Shown here piece by piece: positions 1-11,164 of a stretch of DNA of 64,000 nucleotides (the stretch's first letter is position 1; each line of letters opens with the position of its first letter). The stretch is taken from contig JAQFVV010000023.1 of assembly GCA_028023455.1 (NCBI GenBank), positions 1,258,501-1,322,500 of the forward strand, written 5' to 3'. The notes under the pieces were generated by a model. The model ran no database searches and was not told the DNA's origin. It worked only from the letters and a program-made list of their open reading frames with translations. Source of the stretch: Epiperipatus broadwayi (Eukaryota; Onychophora; Udeonychophora; Euonychophora; Peripatidae). Position numbers and translations under genes: made by a program.

Positions 1-39
1 TTGATGAGTTTTTATATGCCCATTTTATATCTCAGTTAG

Positions 40-345
40 ATTTGGGCATTAATTTTAGTGAAGGTAAAACAGTTTTTGGTACATTTAAAAATGGAAAGAC
101 TGCAGGTCCTGATGAAATACCTGGGTTTTGCAATATAGTAATAATATATTAGTTTCAAAAATATGGGAAGTGTTTTAGGAATATATGGACTCATGAAATT
201 ATGCCAATTAATATTAAAGATGCTTCTATTATTCCAGTTTTTTAAATAAAGTGAATAGACAAAATTCAATAATTACCATGTAAGATCACTATTATCCATA
301 CAGGAAAGGTATTCTTCCAAGATTTTGTTGAATAGCTTGCTAAAT
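40..345 (+). pseudogene. decayed LINE reverse-transcriptase fragment
   Basis: Translating the plus strand in shifting frames gives hallmark non-LTR reverse-transcriptase blocks: KNGKTAGPDEIP near position 87, the finger-region block found in LINE polymerases. A further block follows reading roughly KDASIIPVF and then a degenerate NNYR-ISLLS-like stretch up to about 345. Stops and frameshifts interrupt every frame, so this is a dead remnant of an element lying partly outside the window to the left. It is not a copy of the intact RTE element at 11.2 kb, whose corresponding block reads [11 protein letters not shown]. Family knowledge places such blocks in RTE/Jockey-like LINEs; the exact clade cannot be set from this piece. 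Confidence 0.6.
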
Positions 346-981
346 GGTTATTCACTTAGTGTGGCTTTAGAGAATCAAGAAACAATAGGCTTAATTTTTG
401 ATTCCAAGAAAATGCAAAAAAAGTATCAAAAACAAAAAAAAAAATATTTATATTGTAACAAAATTTCGCTCCACTAATAATAATAATTTTCACATGATAC
501 GCTTTCAACCCTAAACATATGTGTTTACGTATATATTTAAGCAAAACTATTTTTGATTTAATTACTAATTGCTATCTCAGTAACTAATAGATTCTCAACG
601 CATATTTATGGACATCACTAAAATTCCAAGCACCAATCTTATAAAAAAAAAAAAAGAATTATGTGAACTGAATATATTACCACTAACAGTCACTGTCTTA
701 AGAACATGTGAGAGAGGTTTTGACCATCAGTTAGCTCAGATTCAGGTTGGGTGGCATCACAGCCGAGAGTAGACATTAATGAGAGTAAGAATTTCAATAA
801 TACATAAAATACACAAAAAAATCACAACAACATTTCTGTATACGGTTTCGTTATTGAATCAGATTTACTAAACGCTATTCCATAATGACAATTATTCTTT
901 TCTAATCACATAAAAAATATAACATAATTTAACCCATGACCCATTAACATAAATATAGTTAAAGCTCTGCCATTTTGATTT

Positions 982-1039
982 GTCTCATACGCACACAATA
1001 TTCTTTCAAATTCTCATACGCACACAATATTCTTTCAAA
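982..1039. repeat. 29-bp tandem duplication, two copies
   Basis: Two adjacent copies of a 29-bp unit beginning TCTCATACGCACACAAT. They are identical by eye, which suggests a recent local duplication. Confidence 0.85.
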
Positions 1040-1218
1040 TATTTATTATTTATAAATAAGTCAAATAGTGAAGATTGATAGAAAGAGATTTCCCTTCCAC
1101 TACTTTTTTATTTGTTTCTTTATTACTACTCGAGGCCACTTCATTGAATTTCCAGCATGACCTCAATCTCTAATAGCGATAATTAATATCCGCAAGTAAA
1201 ATCTTAAAAAAAGTTTTT

Positions 1219-1433
1219 ATTGAATTCTCATACACAAGACTTTAGAATCAGTTAATAATTTCTTTCTTAGTTTTTTATTATAAATAGCAAATCATACATA
1301 AATTTCTTATATTGAATTCTCATACACAAGTGTATAGAATCGGTTAATAATTTCTTTCTTAGTTTCTTATTATAAATAGCAAATCAATACAAATCTTAGT
1401 TTCTTATTATAAATAGCAAATCAATACATAAAT
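1219..1433. repeat. ~93-bp tandem repeat, two full copies and a partial third
   Basis: The unit starts ATTGAATTCTCATACACAAG near 1220 and 1313 and ends in TATAAATAGCAAATC. A third partial copy of the end of the unit follows at about 1392-1433. The copies differ at a few positions only. Confidence 0.85.
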
Positions 1434-4400
1434 TTCTCTTTTATTACCTGCACATTCCCCGGGAATTCATGGAAGATTTTTTTTTTCTTTTAATAATTTG
1501 GATTATCACAGGTATCCATCACGAGATTTCTAGTTTTTTGATTTATTACACAGTCTTCGTTTGAGGAGGATCCACTTCATGGTTCTGATATTTGTGGTTG
1601 TTTTAATCCAGAAAGGCATCTTGTTTATTGTTAAGTGTAGCAGCAGCTGCTAGTGGGAATTAGGGGTTTGAGCCCGATACATTAGGCTTTTATCCCAACA
1701 TTTCATTTTTGGTCACCATTAGATAAACTTGTAATTTTGATTTTTGAAATTGAGCTAATGATTCTGCTGTTTTAACGCTAAATTTCTGCAGGGTCAAGAC
1801 CAGGGACATTCTGGGTTCCTTCCTTTTATAACCCCCTCCATTAGTTCTAGAAAGTTCACTCGATTTGCACTTTCTGTTTCTCCAATTGGTGCCTAACTGG
1901 ATTTTAGTCGAAGTGTGAAAGCTTTTATCACTTTCTGCTTTTCTTGTAATAACGAAAGCAAAAATCCATTTCTTCTTGGTATTTTTAGGCTTTTATAATG
2001 CAAGTGAAAGAAAACCTCATTTTTATCTCTCCAACCATCAAACCCATTTATACACATGTTCATAATACGCACATACATTCTGATTCAAAATGACAGAGCA
2101 CCTCCTCTTCCCTTTGTTCTATCTGTGTATTTATTTATATATACCATCATGTAATATAATAATTACATCTATATATACCATGACTACATATATGTGTAAT
2201 GACCGCCACCTCTTATACTAATTTTGACCGGATTTGGACCCATTCTGTCACAATATATTGCATGTTATTGATTTGGTCAAGGCATTTGATTTCAGTTAAT
2301 TAAATAGGTTTCTGACATTATTTGAAATTGGTTGGTTGTTCATGAAAACATACAAATTTTATATCACATAATCACCACTTCTTATGCTTGCCTGTTTTAA
2401 TAAATTTTATATGTCAGAATGAAAGTAGGATTAGTAAGAAAATTTGATATATTTAAAACGAAATTACTGTTAAACAAGGATGTAGGCTTGTTCTGATATT
2501 GTTTTCAGCTGTATGATAGTGATCATTGGAATTGTTTAATATTGGCTTAATAAAACAGGAATCATGATGTGGAACAGGTTTGATTGTGGAATTTTAATTT
2601 GAATTGATGAAAAGTGAAAACAAGAACTTCATATTTTTGATTTCTGGATTTACAGGATTTTTGCTAGTTCAAAAAACAATCTATAAAATGTATTTAATGT
2701 TTTGTAAATGTGTCATAAGATCAAAATATTCAAGTTATTTATCACTCAGTGATGGAAGAAAAATCCTCAGCAATTTTTACCTTAGATAGTTATCAACCTG
2801 GGAATGTAAAGAATTTGAATATCTTAGTAATGTTATAAGTAGAAAGGTGGATTTAATGCACATATTTGTGGTTTAGAGATTAATTTATATAGTCATCCAA
2901 AACTCGACTGTAAAATAGTTTGTTGTTATTTTTTTTTTTATCTTTTTTTTTCCTGGGGATAGAATGACCCTACTAGTTTACAATGGAAATCAATTATTAG
3001 CAATCAGCATATATGTTTATATCAGAGACAATAACTATTTTAAATATGTATGTTTAGTTATGAATTCAGTTTATGATCTCGACTTATCACTTATTTGTTA
3101 TAGTTTTGAGGAAAAAATTTAAACAAAACTGAAAATAATGTACTTTAAGAAGCACATTAGTATTGTTTAATAAATTTTACTATTAAATCATTTTGTTTAT
3201 TATTTTTAACATCATTAATAAATAAATTGTATGAATAGTTCTTTAAAAGATTATGTGACATTCAAACACCAATGTGGTATACTGAATATATTCTTTTCAT
3301 TAAAGTAATTTATATTCAGTGATTAATTATTCAGGGAATGATGGAACATTCAAGTACCCACAAGATAAATTGAGTCATGTTTCATTCAAATAATAAAAAC
3401 TCAATATTTTTTGCGTTGCTTATCTCAGAATCAACCAAAGAATTATTGATTTGTATAATCAATCACTTTCTATAACATTTGTTTATTGTTATTAAATAAA
3501 TTTGGTGTTGTATATATTTCGGTATATAGTGTGTGTACACAGATGAGTGAATATATATATATATAATTAGCCAATCTATCAGTATAACTTATTATACCAT
3601 GCATATGTTGAAAAGTTCTAATTAAATATTTTACATTTGTTAATTAAATTAAGGTGCCGCTTTTGAGTTCAAATACAATAAAGTCGCTATAAGTATTTTC
3701 GTTTTTTTATTTTATTTTATTAAAAGTCATATGGAATTTTGTATCACAATCTGTCAAGGATACATAGAAACAATACAATTTTTTTACTTTTTAGACAGTA
3801 TTAAGATCTTACGGTTTTTATAGGATAAAAGATTTTAGTATATTTGGGCATATATCATGAATACTTATGGTTTTGTTTTGTTTTTTCAAAAAGAATATTA
3901 TATATATAAAGATGATAAAACAGAAGTATAAAAATAAGATTTCATTTTAAACGACCTTCAGACCATAGTACATTTTGTTTTTCTCTTTTATAAATTAAAA
4001 ATCTTTTTTTTTATTTCAATAACTTTATGAAGTATTAATCCAACTGCAATTTAACTAATGGATTCTTTCTTCTAAAAATAAGAAAAAAAAACATCCACCA
4101 ACTCAAAACAGCATGTTAATGTAAAACGAAAGTGTTTAAAATACTGTACTAATTGAAATTTCAATCGAAGATATCCTTTTTTTTTTTTTACCAAGTTAAT
4201 TATGTTTTTGCTTTTTTTTTTTTTTTTTTACAATAAGAAATAAATTATTATTATTATTATTATTATAGTTTGTATTATTAAGCAAAATTTCTTAAAATTT
4301 ATATAGTATTAGTAAATTTATTAAGCATGATAACTAAAGATATAAAAATAAGTAATAAAATAATTAAATATTTAAATGAATATTTTTAACAAGTATAATA

Positions 4401-7400
4401 ATAATTAAATATATTTTAATACTGTAAGGCTGTGAACTACGCTATATTTTGTTCCAATTTTCTCTTGATCCACGAAAATAGCATATAATATCTCACCTTT
4501 TTTCGACAATGATTAAAATAAAATGCATATTATTTACTGCACTCTATACGTACAATATAGTATATTTCAACATGCATTTCCTACACATAAGACCTGCCAT
4601 TAACTATCTCATGGCACAAACAAATACATTTTATTAATAGTATCTGTTAATATTTGTATTTTTATTATATATTGTTTGCATTACAATGTCTTTCTCTTTT
4701 TTCCAGTGTAAATAAAGTTGTTGTTTTGTTGTTGTTGTTGTTTTCAAATAAAAAAGAAAACACTTTAAAATATTGACATTTAATGTTAAATCTTTTTTTC
4801 TTTTGATTATGAATTAAATCGTCCTAGAAGGTACCATATGAAAAATAAATACTAAAAGTTTTTAATTTCTTATGTGTTCAGATTCTATGGAAACTAATTA
4901 TTAAAATAAAATTTAAATTTTGTTAGAAAGATTTTTTTTTTATATCTTTCAGTTATTGCCCAGACTAATAAAAAGCATGTGATATTTCATGGCAGGTCTA
5001 ATGCATAGATACCCCACACGCATAGACGTAAGGATGCTGCATATATATATATATATATAGTGTGTGTGTGCATATTATATATATTGATTAAAAGTATATG
5101 TACTATATGGACAAAATTAAAATAATAATAACACATTAATAATCAATTGAAAAAGCACATTTACATATATATTTGCAAAATGTCTCTTTCTTTATAATTT
5201 CTCTAATAAAGATTCTTTTTTTTTTTTTTTTATACATATGGCCCACTTCAGAATAACACTTTTTTCTTTTTCTTTTTTTTATTAATTCAATAATTTTTAT
5301 TTTCTCCTTTTAATGAAAGTTCTTTACAATGTTTTTTTTTTAAAATTATCATTCATGATTTTTTAAAAAACGGTACTTTACTAAAGATATATATACAGAA
5401 AAAACTTTTTGAAGAAAAAAAAAATGCATGGAAAAAATTCAATACACATGCTTTTAACTATTATACAGAATTGAATAGTATAGTATTTAAAACGCAAAAT
5501 GGGATTACAGTACATTATTTCATGCTTAAGAAAGTGATATTAAATGAAGTGAAAAAAATGACTACACTGTATGAAATTTGTAAAATTTAATAATTTTTAT
5601 AAATTTTATTGTTTTTATTATTTATTTGTTTACATTTTTTGTTTATTTACATTTATTTTTGGTTAGTGTATAACTGAACTTGTGTAGTTTGATATCACAT
5701 AGTTTGCATCTCCAAACTATATGATATACTTAAAATGTAAACATTTACATAATCAATAAACTATTTATAAATTGCACACAAACTAAACTAGGTCTGAGCC
5801 TATACATGAATTTCAGAATATGCATTTCTAATTTAATATTTTTCTTAAATACCTGTTTTTGATCAATACTAGTTTAACTAAAGTTTATAAAGAATATATA
5901 AGTACTAATAAAATATTGTTATTTTTGAAACTTTTGGTTCTCCAGGGATTTTTTAATAAACAAATTACGTGGATTTTAAAAAAAGTCACTAAAATAATTA
6001 TGTTCTAACTAGGGAAAATGTTTAAAAGTATTTCTGAATTTGTTGCTTTAAAAAGATTATTAGGTAAAAGAAACAATTTAAAATTATTGCTTACATTTGC
6101 TTGAGACAAATTTTGATTTATTCACTATTATACACTACTAATTAAGTGTATCATAGTAACCATGTTGGATTTCTGACCATTTGGTTTAAAATACAATTTT
6201 TATGATAACTTCAGTTTGCATTATGTGGAAATGCACTAATCTATGTTATCAAAATACAAAATACCAGGAAATGTAATAAAAAAATATTGGCATTACATAT
6301 TCTAAATAATAAAAGATTTTAACTTTTTTTAAATTTATTATTTTATATTTCTTCATAAATTCTAAATTTTTATAGATTGATTTTAAATTATATTTTTATT
6401 AATATGTTCATTACAGTCCCTGTAAAATTTCCAATTTCCAAAACATTAAAAAATAGAGATATTAATGTATTTTATTTTTACTGGAAACCTGACAAATATT
6501 CTTTCCTTGTAAGTGTCTATGTTTAATCAGTGAAGAAAAGTGATAAAAATTAATAACTTAGTCCAAAATACTGTAGTCTTCAGATTATAAATGGCTCAAA
6601 TAGTATATATGTGTATCTAAACAGAAAAAAAAGTTTAGATTTAGTTCAATCTAAAATACTAATAATATTGCTATTTTTTATTATGTGTCTTACTTTTTAC
6701 CTTATGGAAAATATTTCATTAGCTAGTTTTCATCTAAAATATAAAATCAAGTGGTTACTATAAAATGATTGTTACAAATAATAAAATGTTAAGAATAAAC
6801 ATATAAATAAAAATGTAGATATAATTTACTTGTTAGAACTCTTCATAACTCATTCTGCATTTACATAGTAAGATGTTGTGTGGAGTTGGCATATTAGTCA
6901 ATACGTTTGAAGAAGTGAATGAACTAGAATTTGAAGAAGTGTTTATCTCAGTTTTAATTGATAAGAAATAAGGGATCCTTCTGAGAACTTTTGTTATGTC
7001 ATCAATCATCACACTGTCAAGAAAGTTTTATGCTTTTGTTTTTAGGTGGACAGTATTGTAAAACTACTGACAGGTCAGCTTGGTTAACCAGACATTTGCC
7101 AGTATCAGAATTTATGTTTACCTGTGTACAATTCCATATGGACCCACATTCATTATGGCTATTTGCACAGATTCATCATTTGAATCTTTGCTTTGCTGGT
7201 TTTCAGTAACAACATTATTTTACACTATTTTGGACAGTAAATTTCTTAATAGTTTTATCAACTACTACCTCTCTGTGCATCTGATATGCAGTTCTAAAAT
7301 GTTATATTTCAGTAGTCATACTATATAATTAGCTTAATTTTATACACTTTATCAAATTTTTAATTTTAATATTCAACATTTTTTCATTGACTTAAAATGT

Positions 7401-7835
7401 GAAAAAAAATTCAATAAATAAAGATTTCTTTATTTTAGTCAAATCTCCAGTTATCCTCTAATTATACATGTGACCTATAAGAAAAGCTTATTATAATAAC
7501 AAAAAATGTGCTAATTTGTAATATAAATTTACCCAACTCATATATTTTTTTTCTTTAGTAACATACTTGTTAGGATTTAAAATGATGTTTTTTATAGATA
7601 TTTCTATCAAATAACTAAAAAAAAATTAAGATGTTTGAGTGATTGGAAACCTAAGTCTTGGTAAAATTTTTGATTGACGTCTAAGAGTCAATAATCTACA
7701 ATAGCAAAAATTTATTCCAAGCTGATCAATAAAAAAAAAGATCATATAGTGGTATGTTCTTATGAAATCACGCCAATTTTGTATGTTCTATCTTAATCTC
7801 TATAATACATTATACAAACTCTAAATTTAATTTAA

Positions 7836-8125
7836 CATGTTTATTAGTCATGTGTTTGATCACAAAAAAACATGTAAATATAAATTTAAATTTAATTTTG
7901 AAAATGTGAAAATTCTTCATGAAGAGAGAAACCATAGTAAAAGAAAAATTAAAGAGGCAATTTTTATAAACAGGAATAAAGCACATTTAATAAATTGACA
8001 AACTTCTAACATTAAAATATGAGATTCGTGGAATTTGAATTGATGATGTTTGCTTCCGCTTTTGGTTTTTGAATTTAATGGCAGTTGAGGCAGGTTAGAA
8101 AGTAACTGAAAGTACTTCTGCGGAT
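7836..8125 (+). mobile_element. Penelope-like element 3' end (GIY-YIG C-terminus and downstream tail)
   Basis: On the plus strand, broken frames encode the C-terminal end of a PLE protein: a DH-K-TCKYKFKFN block, then RKIKEAIFINRNKAHLIN and a short tail before a stop near 8041. The same blocks occur in the PLE copies at 40.4-43.7 kb and 49.1-50.2 kb. About 67 bp after the stop lies the 13-mer TGAAAGTACTTCT, shared with the other PLE copies. The element is truncated at its 5' side; no reverse-transcriptase part is visible. A ~390-bp tandem array begins about 100 bp downstream. Confidence 0.7.
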
Positions 8126-8230
8126 TTAAGGATTGTTTGTAATTGTTTTTTAAACTGTTAAAAATATTATTTCAATTATAATTACAATATTGTTTTTAAT
8201 TAATGGATATTTTATTATATATATATATAA

Positions 8231-9279
8231 TCACTAGATGAAGCTTACCAATAGCTCTAAACAAGCTTTATTTTTATAAGTGCCGAAAGAGAAAGATTCA
8301 AAATCTCTCTCGTTAAGTCCTACCTCCAGACCAATTGGTTTCAAGCTTATGGCTCACCTCAGTGAAATGCTGGGACTCTAGAAACTAGATCTAAAATACT
8401 AACTCAAAAGTCAGCACTTATAAAACACATTTTTATCAATTTGAAAGTCTTCAAATCCAGCTTTGCAAACCAGATAGCTATATGTATCTGAATTCAGCTC
8501 AGTTTCACCATATAGTAATAGCCTCTGCAATATAGCATAGCAAAAGCCTTCAACGGTACACTTATAATGATTAATAAAACAAGTCATAAAATTTGTAACT
8601 TGCCTTTAAGCTTGCATTTAAATGATCACTAGATGGAACTTACCAGTAGCTCTAAACAAGCTTTATTTTTATAAGTGCCGAAAGAAAAAGAATTCAAAAT
8701 CTCTTGTTAAGTCTCTACCTCCAGACCAATTGGTTTCAAGCTTATGGGCTCACTTCATTGGAGAGCTGGGACTCTAGAAACTAAATCTAAAATACTAATT
8801 CAAAAGTCAGCATGTTTCTATCAATTTTAAAGTCTGAACTTTTCAGACACGTAAAAGTCTTTAAATCCAGCTTTGCAGACCAGATAGGTATATGTGTCTG
8901 AATTCAGCTCAGTTTCACTATGCAGTAATAGCCTCTGCAATATAGTATCACAAAAGCCTTCAAAGGCACACTTAAAATAATTAATAAAACAAGTCATAAA
9001 TTTCATAATTTACCTTTAAGCTTGCATTTAAATTATCACTAGATGGAGCTTATCAATAGCTCTAAACAAGCTTTATTTTTATAATTGCCAAAAGAGAAAG
9101 AATTCAAAATCTCTATCATTAAGTCTCTACCTCCAGACCAATGGGTTTCGAGCTTATAGCTCACCTTAATGGAGGGCCAGGACTCTAGAAACTAGATCTA
9201 AAATACTAACTCAAAAGTCAGCACTTATAAAACATGTTTCTGTCAATTTGAAAATCTGAACTTTTGAGACACGTAAATA
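8231..9279 (+). repeat. ~390-bp tandem array, 2.6 units (family M)
   Basis: Three head-to-tail units begin with a TCACTAGATG-like sequence at about 8231, 8624 and 9034; the third is partial. Internal landmarks include CCAATAGCTCTAAACAAGC, CTCTAGAAACTAGATCTAAA and CTGAATTCAGCTCAGTTTCA. The units differ by substitutions and small deletions, so the array is not very recent. Diverged relatives occur at 37.0-38.5, 49.4-50.0 and 61.7-62.2 kb. The array starts directly after an AT dinucleotide run. No coding potential is evident. Confidence 0.85.
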
Positions 9280-9555
9280 TTGTAGCATTTTGATTTGAAT
9301 TTAAATTTGGTGACATTATCTATATAAAGATTTTTGTTAGATTATTATTTTTATTTTAATTATAAAAGTATCTAAACTAATTTAAAAATAATTAAAATAG
9401 TTTACCTTATTACCAAAAATTTTGATAACACATCATAATGTGAAATGGCCATACATCTTTTTAACAAGCAATATCTCAATATTTATCTCACTGCAAAATT
9501 TTAACTTTAATATTTTTTATCCTTACAGTGATACAATAAAGTTAATGATATATAT
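9280..9555. other. unassigned AT-rich spacer
   Basis: Sequence between the tandem array and the left boundary of the LTR element. I see no gene or repeat boundary inside it. Confidence 0.5.
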
Positions 9556-9989
9556 TGTAACACTACAGGCAAATACAGGGTTGTACCTGGGATAATGGTC
9601 ACCAGTACATGAACATCAACTGTCCTAAATTGGTTAACCATTGTAACTCTCAAGAAAATTGGGGTTTAAACCTTGAGGAATCTGAGGAATTGTATTTTTA
9701 TCCTCAAGTTAAAAAAAAATAAAATTTGTAAAGACCAAATTAAATAAAAGGTAGTACATGGACTTTGAAGAATATATAAAGAGCATAAACCCAGGAATCA
9801 TTATTATCATCATCATCATCTGGATGCTCATACACTAAATATAAACCCCCTATCCCATATAGCTGTTATGCACAAATATAGCTCAGGAAGCAAGAACTCT
9901 AATTTGTTACCGTAAGCAAGAGGGAAATAAATAAATGAATTAGTTTATTAGGTAATACATCGTCTGTTAATCCACATCGTGCGATGGCA

Positions 9990-10215
9990 CTGTTTCTATG
10001 CTAAAGCACATAAATATGCTGTTTACAAGGCTGCTCATAGATCTTACAGCCTGTAAACTGTTCAAACACTAAGCTGTTGAAGTGCACCCTTACACCAATA
10101 TCTCTAGCAGCGATGAGTATGTGACACTCTCTATAGACATTACTCTTGACTATTGTACAGCGTATGATATGAAGGTTTCTGTAGCTGTAATGACGAAAAG
10201 TATATTAGAATGGAT
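9990..10215 (+). pseudogene. decayed protein-coding remnant, upstream part, unrecognised
   Basis: One plus-strand frame gives a protein-like stretch interrupted by one stop, including VHPYTNISSSDEYVTLSID followed by a short block ending in AVMTKSILEW near 10210. Amino-acid usage looks like real protein and unlike the surrounding AT-rich noise. About 85 bp further on, after a pyrimidine tract ending in CAG at 10299, a second coding-like block begins, so the gap may be a relic intron. I do not recognise the family. It lies inside the inverted-repeat-bounded insertion, so a transposase, a captured host exon or an endogenised gene are all possible. Confidence 0.45.
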
Positions 10216-10299
10216 TTTTTTTTGGTTAAAAGTATTGTAATTTATGTGAGTTAGTAAAAATTGTAATGAATTCTTAAACACCCCTACTTTTGTTGTCAG

Positions 10300-10770
10300 G
10301 GGTTACAATTCACTAAATGAGGAGTATAAATCACGATTCAGCAAAGTTCATGATCAAGTCGCGCACTTTCTGATACTTTTTCAAGATCAAAACAGTTATA
10401 TGGCAGACGAACATTTGGCGTTGCAGTTTTTAGATTTACCTGCTACAGAAGCAGATGTGGTGGCCTTCCTTCAACCAAAAAAAATTATTTTACCCACCCA
10501 GAAAAACAGTCTTTGTGGTGGTTTAATGAAATTAAGGCATTGTCAAACATCTGAAATGGAATGTGAATCGTATCAATGTCAATGAAGGTGTTCCATTTGC
10601 TCAGGGAATGGGGTTTGAGGGCTGCCAAATCGCTTTTTCACAAGTGGTATGGCTAATTTATTATTGAAGCTGGGATCAGCTTACAGTGAAGCGTATTAGA
10701 GCTGAGTTGGAAATGTGTCAAAACGCCATAAGGAATATGACGACAGGTCTTAGAGAAGTCTGTTGAGAAA
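10300..10770 (+). pseudogene. decayed protein-coding remnant, downstream part, unrecognised
   Basis: Starting just after a splice-acceptor-like TTTTGTTGTCAG, an open frame carries YMADEHLALQFLDLPATEAD near 10396-10455. A frame change in an A-run near 10485 continues it with QSLWWFNEIKALSN. Another frame switch near 10557 gives NVNEGVPFAQGMGFEGC, then an in-frame TGA, then ELEMCQNAIRNMTTGLREVC ending near 10764. Several separate blocks keeping protein-like composition across frameshifts argue that this was once a real coding sequence. I cannot name the family. The 61-codon frame at 10400-10585 is only a segment of it. Confidence 0.55.
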
Positions 10771-11164
10771 GCCTTGTTTCTTGAAAAAAAAAAGACCCCC
10801 AAAAAAAAGAAATGTTTGTTTTTTAAAAAAAAAAGACAGAATATTTTAAAAAACCATTTTTTTATTTTTAAGAAATATACATAAAACCGGTTAAAAAAAA
10901 AAAAACAACAACAAAAAAAATCAAGCAAATCCAAAAATTAAAAACATAAATCAACAAAATAAAAACAGCCTGGTAACATTATATCTATTTGTTTTTCACT
11001 AGCAACAGCACCATTGAGTGGTATGGGTAATTAGACAATGTATTACTGCTTATTATAAATAATCTTAATCAATTCAGGGGCTTCTCTACTTATAAATAAT
11101 TAGTTTTATTGGGATCATCAAGAAAAAAAAAATCTTAGAATATAAGCTGTCATGATATAAGATC

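Larger units (their letters stand above)
346..7830. other. unassigned AT-rich DNA
   Basis: About 7.5 kb with no convincing reading frame, RNA gene or transposon end. It holds homopolymer T runs (for example near 4190-4230 and 5215-5232), a TTA run near 4243-4265 and an AT run at 5041-5060 followed by a GT run. It also holds the short tandem duplications listed separately. Short open frames here have no recognisable motif and look like chance frames in AT-rich sequence. Confidence 0.5.
9951..11041. mobile_element. ~1.1 kb insertion with inverted-repeat ends inside the left LTR
   Basis: The homologous position in the right LTR (near 21862-21866) lacks this segment, so it is an insertion. Its ends are imperfect inverted repeats: GTAATACATCGTCT at about 9954, and the reverse complement of the right end reads GTAATACATTGTCT. 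Sequences resembling TTATTA flank both ends and could be the target duplication, though the flank is AT-rich. The interior contains a decayed protein-coding remnant (about 9990-10770) and a homopolymer-rich A/T stretch at 10780-10930. It may be a cut-and-paste DNA transposon, but I cannot assign a superfamily. Confidence 0.5.

Noticed and set aside
8231-8240. Helitron 5' end (TC start between A and T, CTAG nearby)
   Set aside because: The TC/CTAG resemblance is short and I found no 3' hairpin plus CTRR end at the far boundary.
8231-9279. CRISPR-like direct repeats
   Set aside because: Units are ~390 bp and contiguous with no spacer/repeat alternation, in a eukaryotic genome context.
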